Source: Salinibacillus aidingensis
GTDB taxonomy: Bacteria > Bacillota > Bacilli > Bacillales > Alkalibacillaceae
Direction: 5' to 3'
DNA: 64,000 nucleotides
NCBI RefSeq assembly: GCF_039522525.1
Contig: NZ_BAAADO010000005.1
Coordinates: 218,482-282,481 of the forward strand
Below the pieces are notes generated by a model, which was not told the origin of the DNA, searched no databases, and saw only the letters and a program-made list of their open reading frames with translations. Of this stretch, positions 59,401-64,000 are shown one piece after another. Position 1 is the first letter of the stretch; each line of letters opens with the position of its first letter. Made by a program: the position numbers and the translations under genes.

Positions 59401-60351
59401 ATGGAGATCCTGACAACATGTCGGATAAAACGCAGCATACAAGACAGGTTATTGCATTCATACCCATCTCTTACATTTCGGTTTTGTGATGATATAAAAG
59501 AAGCAGAGAGCTATTTGCCCCAGGCAGAAATTTTAATTACATATGGTGAGGACTTAACCGATGACCATATTTATAAGGCGAAAAATTTGAAATGGATTAT
59601 GGTTATATCCGCCGGCGTTGATAAAATGCCGTTTAATGCCATTAAAGAAAAGTCTATTCTCGTAACCAATGTCAAAGGGATTCATGGTATTCCGATGTCT
59701 GAATATGCTTTTTCCATGCTTCTGCAGGTCTCAAGGCAGGCGAAGGTTCTGTATGAGAATGAACAGAAACATCAATGGGATCGTACGGTACATATGACAG
59801 AAATGTATGGGAAGACCATGCTTGTGGCTGGAACAGGAGCGATCGGCCAGGAGGTAGCACGCCTGGCAAAAGCCTTTCGAATGAAAACCATTGGCCTGTC
59901 CAAAAGCGGCCGGTCATCAGAGTATTTTGATGAAACCGGAACTATGGATCAGCTCCTGGATAAGGTGTCTGCAGCTGACTACATTGTTTCCGTTCTTCCA
60001 AGCACAGAAGGAACGAAGCATATTTATCAGACCCCTCACTTTCAGGCGATGAAAAAGGAAGCGATTTTTTTAAATATGGGGCGCGGGGATGCGGTTAAAG
60101 AAGATGATTTAGTGGAGGCATTAAATCAGAATGAGCTTCGTCACGCCGTACTGGATGTGTTTGAGCAGGAACCGCTGCCGGAGAATCATCCATTTTGGTA
60201 TATGGAAAATGTAACGATTACACCGCACATTTCAGGGCTTTCCCGGTATTATCAGCCAAGATCCTTTGAAATTTTTGAAGCAAACCTTGAAAAATACTTA
60301 AATGATCAAAACGACTATATAAACGTCATTGATCCTGAACGGGGGTATTAA
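59401..60351 (+). CDS. D-2-hydroxyacid dehydrogenase, NAD-binding
   Basis: 316 residues from ATG at 59401; a GTG one codon earlier is an equal alternative behind AAGGAGGGG. Rossmann motif VAGTGAIGQEVARLAKAF, catalytic Arg near VSAADYIVSVLPST and NMGRGDAV, Glu in FEQEPLPENHPFW and His in ITPHISG. The group includes glyoxylate/hydroxypyruvate and phosphoglycerate dehydrogenase-like enzymes; the substrate is uncertain. Followed after 2 nt by the adenosyltransferase gene. Confidence 0.9.
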   Translation: MEILTTCRIKRSIQDRLLHSYPSLTFRFCDDIKEAESYLPQAEILITYGEDLTDDHIYKAKNLKWIMVISAGVDKMPFNAIKEKSILVTNVKGIHGIPMSEYAFSMLLQVSRQAKVLYENEQKHQWDRTVHMTEMYGKTMLVAGTGAIGQEVARLAKAFRMKTIGLSKSGRSSEYFDETGTMDQLLDKVSAADYIVSVLPSTEGTKHIYQTPHFQAMKKEAIFLNMGRGDAVKEDDLVEALNQNELRHAVLDVFEQEPLPENHPFWYMENVTITPHISGLSRYYQPRSFEIFEANLEKYLNDQNDYINVIDPERGY

Positions 60352-60353
60352 CA

Positions 60354-60908
60354 TTGAGAATTTATACAAGATCTGGGGATAAAGGAACCACATCACTCAT
60401 ATATGGTAAAAGAGTCGAAAAAAATCACGCCCGGGTGGAGGCCTATGGTACTTGTGATGAAGCCAATTCCATGATTGGTCTTGCATTAAGCTATTTGAAC
60501 GGGGAAAACTGGGAAGGACAGGAGGAATTTATGTCCTTCATGCAGCGGGTGCAAACGATTCTGTTTCATGTAGGCGCTGAATTGGCGACTCCGGAAGGGA
60601 AAGAAGTAACCTGGAAATTAAAGCAGGAGCATATAGATGAATTGGAAAAGGAAATCGATATACTCGATCAGCATTTAGCGCCTCTTAAAAATTTCATTCT
60701 GCCGTCCGGACACCAGGCATCAGCGACCTTACATGTAGCAAGAACTGTAACCAGAAGAGCAGAACGAAAGGCAGTAGCCATTGATTCAGATCAGCACAGA
60801 CTGGCTATATCCTACTTAAATCGTCTATCTGATTTTCTGTTTGTGGCAGCCCGATATGTAAATGAGAAGTGCGGAGGAACCGAAATCCCATTAAAAACCG
60901 ACGTATGA
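60354..60908 (+). CDS. Cob(I)alamin adenosyltransferase, PduO type
   Basis: 184 residues, TTG start behind CGGGGGT, two bases after the previous stop. It adenosylates corrinoids with ATP. The ATP-binding N-terminus RIYTRSGDKGTTSL, VEAYGTCDEANSMIG, and the helix LHVARTVTRRAERKAV with LNRLSDFLFVAARYVN are the PduO signature. B. subtilis counterpart is YvqK. No cobalamin-dependent enzyme is seen in the window. Confidence 0.93.
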   Translation: MRIYTRSGDKGTTSLIYGKRVEKNHARVEAYGTCDEANSMIGLALSYLNGENWEGQEEFMSFMQRVQTILFHVGAELATPEGKEVTWKLKQEHIDELEKEIDILDQHLAPLKNFILPSGHQASATLHVARTVTRRAERKAVAIDSDQHRLAISYLNRLSDFLFVAARYVNEKCGGTEIPLKTDV

Positions 60909-60930
60909 TGGATTGTTCGGGCCGGATTTA

Positions 60931-60960
60931 TTGACAAACCTGAATTTCAGGCTGTACACT
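60931..60960 (+). promoter_or_regulatory. perR: Promoter of perR
   Basis: TTGACA, 18-nt spacer, TACACT, with a PerR box two bases after the -10. It lies about 250 nt before the perR start because of an inserted repeat. Confidence 0.7.
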
Positions 60961-60962
60961 AA

Positions 60963-60977
60963 TTATAAGAATTATAA
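60963..60977. promoter_or_regulatory. PerR box
   Basis: TTATAAGAATTATAA differs by one base from the consensus TTATAATnATTATAA. It covers the expected transcription start of perR, as for autoregulation in B. subtilis. Confidence 0.85.
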
Positions 60978-60993
60978 GGTAATAATAAATCGA

Positions 60994-61153
60994 TTTATCA
61001 CGTATTAACTGGCCATAATACCTCCACTTCAAGTTTTGAGGGTAACCTAACAAGAGTAAATGGGGGATAAACGGCCAGTAAATACCTGATAAGTTCAACT
61101 AACCATCAGTGGGGGATGGAGAAAAACCCCACTGATGGAAATTTCACTTTATA
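60994..61153 (+). repeat. Family 2 repeat, long two-hairpin form (copy 2f) in the perR leader
   Basis: TTTATCACGTATTAACTGGCC ... GGCCAGT (hairpin 1) and CCATCAGTGGGG/CCCCACTGATGG (hairpin 2), ending ATTTCACTTTATA. It sits between the PerR box and the perR start codon. Confidence 0.9.
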
Positions 61154-61210
61154 AAATGTTTAAAGATAACGGCTCTATTAAATTTAAGGTTGAAAGCGAG
61201 GTGCATGACG

Positions 61211-61651
61211 GTGTCAGATCAACTCCAAGAGGCACTGGATATTTTAAGAGATTCTGGCGTTCGGATTACCCCACAACGTCATGCAGTGTTGGAATTCCTG
61301 ATTCAAGCGGAGATACATCCGACAGCTGATGACATTTATAAGGCACTGGAAAGTAAATTTCCGAATATGAGCGTGGCTACGGTTTATAACAACCTGCGTG
61401 TGTTCCGTGAAATCGGTCTGGTCCGTGAGCTGACGTACGGGGATTCCTCGAGTCGTTTTGATTGTAACACCTCAGATCACTATCACATTATTTGTGACCA
61501 GTGTGGAAAAATTGTGGATTTTCATTATCCGCGTTTAGATGAAGTAGAATCCATTGCTGAACAAATTACGGGTTTTGATATTAGTCATCATCGGATGGAA
61601 GTGTACGGAACCTGCGATGAATGTAAGCATGTCGCCAAAGCCAGTAACTAA
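61211..61651 (+). CDS. perR: Peroxide-responsive repressor PerR (Fur family)
   Basis: 146 residues from GTG at 61211, seven bases after GAGGTG; ATG at 61205 abuts that site. This matches the B. subtilis N-terminus (ELKEALETLKETGVRITPQRH versus QLQEALDILRDSGVRITPQRH). DNA-binding helix SVATVYNNLRVF. The regulatory metal site has His in AEIHPTADD, Asp in SRFD and His-x-His in SDHYHI. The structural Zn site has Cys pairs CDQC and CDEC. With Fe bound it is oxidised by H2O2 and releases DNA. A PerR box is in its own promoter. Confidence 0.95.
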   Translation: MSDQLQEALDILRDSGVRITPQRHAVLEFLIQAEIHPTADDIYKALESKFPNMSVATVYNNLRVFREIGLVRELTYGDSSSRFDCNTSDHYHIICDQCGKIVDFHYPRLDEVESIAEQITGFDISHHRMEVYGTCDECKHVAKASN

Positions 61652-61767
61652 GGTGTTCAATAAGCTGGGCCTGAGCAGAGGTTCCGGCTTTTTTTATTTA
61701 AGAATTACCGTAAGAAAACCGCCTTCTTTACATATATGAAAGAATTCTGCTCTTTATCCACAAAATA

Positions 61768-61794
61768 AAGCCATTCCTCAGTACGGAATGGCTT
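61768..61794. terminator. Bidirectional terminator between perR and ygzB
   Basis: AAGCCATTCC/GGAATGGCTT with a 6-nt loop; TATTTTGT follows on the minus strand and TCTGTGTT on the plus strand. A second GC-rich hairpin with TTTTTTT at about 61662-61696 terminates perR. Confidence 0.75.
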
Positions 61795-61848
61795 CTGTGT
61801 TCATCATTAAGTTTTTCCTTCAGTTTCAGCGCATTTCCTTATGACCCA

Positions 61849-62232
61849 TCATTCGCCTTCGCTATGTGTGACTTCCTTTTGGTATTTTTTTGAGTTGTAG
61901 CGCTCATCAAATTCTTTTCCTTCAAGATTCTTGTCCAATGTTAAAGGCTGCTTACAGAACATACAGGCATCAACCCGCCCGAGCATTTTCGTCTGTTTCT
62001 CACAGGATGGACAGGTAACAGGGACGGCTCTTGTTGACAGCATGCCTATCCAGAAGTAAACAACTGTACTTAAAACAATGCCGATGACACCCAGGATCAT
62101 AAAGGTAACCATAACCCACTCGGTCTCCTTAAAATAAAGACCTATGTACATTAAAATCATTCCGGCAAAAATTAATCCAAGGGCGAATCCGCGGATTTTA
62201 TTAATTTTACTTTTATATTTAAGTTCTGCCAT
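61849..62232 (-). CDS. ygzB: YgzB-family membrane protein with zinc ribbon
   Basis: 127 residues from the ATG at 62232 behind AAAGGAGGAAGC. Two helices (about 18-38 and 46-68) with FWIGMLSTRAVPVTCP, then a zinc ribbon (CPSCEK and CMFC), and LTLDKNLEGKEFDERYN. Nearly all of it aligns with B. subtilis YgzB, which lies in the same position next to perR. Function unknown. Confidence 0.92.
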   Translation of the reverse strand: MAELKYKSKINKIRGFALGLIFAGMILMYIGLYFKETEWVMVTFMILGVIGIVLSTVVYFWIGMLSTRAVPVTCPSCEKQTKMLGRVDACMFCKQPLTLDKNLEGKEFDERYNSKKYQKEVTHSEGE

Positions 62233-62358
62233 TAAGCTTCCTCCTTTTCTCACATTCCACTATAGCATAATTATACGTGAAGTCATGAAATTGAAAAAAG
62301 GATTTTCCTTTATTTTATCGAAATATTTTATGTACATTTATTTTGGAGGAGTTCGTCT

Positions 62359-63219
62359 ATGGAAGATTTTTTGAGACCTATATATCAGGAAAGGGCAAGT
62401 CAGCCGAATACATTGGGAATTGTTATGGTTGAGAAGGAAAAACCGGTCAGTCCAATAACCGATAATTTTGATATCATATTACTTATTGTAGTGCGGGAAT
62501 CGGAAACATCCTGGTTCGTCAAACATTATGAATTTGAGGATCGGCGCGCTGCGATGCATATTGTAGAAGAAAACCAGTTACAGGACTGGATTGACACAAG
62601 TGGTTATCGAAAGGTTCTTGAATGGCTCTTAGCTGGAAAAATTGTCTATGACCGAAATGAGTATATCGCTAATTTAAAGGAAATCCTCCGTGAATTTCCT
62701 GATGAAAAGCGCAATCTTAGAAAAGTGATTGAGTTTGCAAAGTTAATCCGCTCTTATCGTGAATGCCGCTCTTTATATGAAACAAAGCAATACCTTGATT
62801 CATTCAGTCAAATGGTTCGATCCCTTCATTATTTAGCGAGATTGGCTGTCATTGAAAAGGGACTTCATCCTGAGGTAACTGTCTGGAAACAGGTGAAGCA
62901 GATTGAACCGGAAATCTATAAACTGTATGAGGAGTTAATAGAAAGTAATGAACCGATGGAAAAACGGGTGGAGCTTATGCTGCTGGCAAGTGAGTTTATG
63001 ATTAACTCCAGAGCGAAAAATTGTTCCAAGTACTTATTGGATGTCATGGTTACTCAGGATACCTGGTCCATAGGAGAGCTGAAAAATCATCCTGATGTAA
63101 AACCGTATGCTCTGGATTTAAGTGCCTTGCTGGCTTACCTGGTGGAAAGAGATATTGTGCAGGTTGTCAAAACAGAAACCAAGGGGAAAAATATCTACCA
63201 TCGTAAATACCGAGTATAA
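62359..63219 (+). CDS. ygxA: Nucleotidyltransferase-like protein YgxA
   Basis: 286 residues, ATG behind TTGGAGGAG. The N-terminal part (NFDIILLIVVRESETSWFVKHYEF, in two blocks) has a nucleotidyltransferase-like fold but weak catalytic motifs, followed by a helical middle and a winged-helix-like C-terminus. In B. subtilis YgxA also directly precedes an rRNA operon (rrnD). Biochemical role unknown. Confidence 0.88.
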   Translation: MEDFLRPIYQERASQPNTLGIVMVEKEKPVSPITDNFDIILLIVVRESETSWFVKHYEFEDRRAAMHIVEENQLQDWIDTSGYRKVLEWLLAGKIVYDRNEYIANLKEILREFPDEKRNLRKVIEFAKLIRSYRECRSLYETKQYLDSFSQMVRSLHYLARLAVIEKGLHPEVTVWKQVKQIEPEIYKLYEELIESNEPMEKRVELMLLASEFMINSRAKNCSKYLLDVMVTQDTWSIGELKNHPDVKPYALDLSALLAYLVERDIVQVVKTETKGKNIYHRKYRV

Positions 63220-63474
63220 ATGTAAATGACTTTTAAAAGGGAGTCACTTTTTCTACACAAATGCATAGATTATAACTGTTGCGGGAAATACCATTAATAG
63301 AATGTTTTTTTAAATACCGTTGCCTATACTGAAAAAAAGCAGAACATATAAATGATATGACTGCCACAAGATGATTACTTCCATCTATTTGTTATTCTTG
63401 TTACAGATAAAGGGGGAGTGATGGAGGTAATCTAAATTAGAATGAAATTTCAACGAAAAAATCACGAAAACATA

Positions 63475-63503
63475 TTGACCATGTTTTCGTGCCATGGTAT
63501 ATT
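63475..63503 (+). promoter_or_regulatory. rrn promoter 1
   Basis: TTGACC, 17 nt, TATATT, followed by hairpin GTCGC-TTGAG-GCGAC at 63511-63525. Confidence 0.8.
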
Positions 63504-63561
63504 ATTATTCGTCGCTTGAGGCGACAATAAAAAACGTGAATGATTTGCCAATAATTTGTTC

Positions 63562-63591
63562 TTGAAATGATGTAGCTGTTCATGTTACATT
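63562..63591 (+). promoter_or_regulatory. rrn promoter 2
   Basis: TTGAAA, 18 nt, TACATT, followed by hairpin GTTGC-TCACAG-GCAAC at 63599-63614. Confidence 0.7.
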
Positions 63592-63648
63592 ATATATCGT
63601 TGCTCACAGGCAACAGAACATTTCAACATTTACTAAATAAATTCATTG

Positions 63649-63677
63649 TTGAAATTGATTAATCACCATGTTATATT
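63649..63677 (+). promoter_or_regulatory. rrn promoter 3
   Basis: TTGAAA, 17 nt, TATATT, followed by an imperfect hairpin GTCGCT...AGCGCAC from 63685. Confidence 0.75.
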
Positions 63678-63721
63678 ATTAATTGTCGCTTTGAACAGCG
63701 CACATAACAAATAAAAAGTTA

Positions 63722-63750
63722 TTGACATTCAGTTGGTGACTTGATATAAT
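63722..63750 (+). promoter_or_regulatory. rrn promoter 4
   Basis: TTGACA, 17 nt, TATAAT, a perfect sigma-A promoter, followed by hairpin GTCGC-TTTAAG-GCGAC at 63757-63772. Confidence 0.92.
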
Positions 63751-63779
63751 AAGTAAGTCGCTTTAAGGCGACGGACTTC

Positions 63780-63806
63780 GAACCTTGAAAACTGAACAAA
63801 ACAACC
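63780..63806 (+). promoter_or_regulatory. rRNA leader boxA-like antitermination region
   Basis: GAACCTTGAAAACTGAACAA resembles the conserved Bacillus rrn leader (TGTTCTTTGAAAACT-type boxA) found before 16S genes. Confidence 0.6.
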
Positions 63807-63902
63807 AGTACGTCAATTCGCTATTTAAATAGCATTGATTTATGAGTGACAGGAAAACTTGTTTCTCAGTAATAGTTGAGCACTTTATGTGCGATGACAA
63901 CA

Positions 63903-64000
63903 TTTATTGGAGAGTTTGATCCTGGCTCAGGACGAACGCTGGCGGCGTGCCTAATACATGCAAGTCGAGCGCGTGAAACAAGTTGATTCCTTCGGGATGA
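63903..64000 (+). rRNA. 16S ribosomal RNA, 5' end (partial)
   Basis: TTTATTGGAGAGTTTGATCC begins the gene and the universal AGAGTTTGATCCTGGCTCAG follows, then ACGAACGCTGGCGGCGTGCC and the V1 loop near GCGCGTGAAACAAG. The rest lies beyond the window. The V1 sequence is of the Bacillaceae type. Confidence 0.97.

Overview
The window is chromosome of a low-to-moderate GC, endospore-forming member of the Bacillaceae. The evidence is the SASP genes sspK and sspE, ggagg-type ribosome binding sites, frequent TTG and GTG starts, T-box leaders, and a long block of genes in the order known from Bacillus subtilis (yfhE, recX, yfhH, sspK, yfhP, mutY, sspE, ntdP, ygaD, ygaE, gsaB, bcp, perR, ygzB, ygxA, rrn). 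The acidic pilin and acidic surface proteins fit a halotolerant genus such as Virgibacillus, Lentibacillus or Oceanobacillus, but the genus cannot be fixed from 97 bases of 16S rRNA.

Layout. 1-6114: a type IV pilus operon (end of pilB, pilT, pilC, major pilin, pilD, pilM, pilN, pilO), closed by a terminator and followed by a broken second copy of the pilO 3' end. 6185-12244: a DesK-type kinase and LuxR-type regulator, two small membrane proteins, and an ABC-2 exporter with one ATPase and two permeases, resembling the B. subtilis lnrJK-lnrLMN set. 12375-16755: acyl-CoA synthetase, lipoprotein, two oxidoreductases and a small membrane protein. 17169-20989: a cell-wall locus with a surface protein carrying 41 Asp-Ala dipeptides and an LPDTA sorting signal, a cytoplasmic helical-repeat protein, and a class D sortase. 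21142-25066 (minus): a yxlEFG-like ABC exporter and a seven-LysM protein. 25328-34196: tRNA-Ala, a dense DnaA-box cluster, and the conserved yfhE to ygaE block. 34363-38685: a PhoP-box-like array in front of a 1401-residue secreted nuclease/5'-nucleotidase. 39011-45102: yceI, a DUF5412 protein, a candidate minus-strand RNA, a frameshifted DUF2711 gene, gsaB, and an ECF sigma/anti-sigma pair. 45158-52326: tandem Trp T-boxes and a complete trpEGDCFBA operon. 52368-63219: CPA2 antiporter, K+ channel, bcp, AEC and MFS transporters, a regulator, a D-2-hydroxyacid dehydrogenase, an adenosyltransferase, perR, ygzB and ygxA. 63475-64000: four tandem promoters and the start of 16S rRNA.

Two dispersed palindromic repeat families occupy many intergenic spaces. 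Family 1 (nine loci) joins GCTTTAAAGC to GTGGGGACAGTCCCC. Family 2 (six copies) has a short form of about 55 nt and a long two-hairpin form of about 135-160 nt. Copies act as likely terminators (after gsaB and trpA), sit next to extended -10 promoters (in front of the DUF454 gene and recX), lie in the perR leader, and mark the break point of the pilO remnant.
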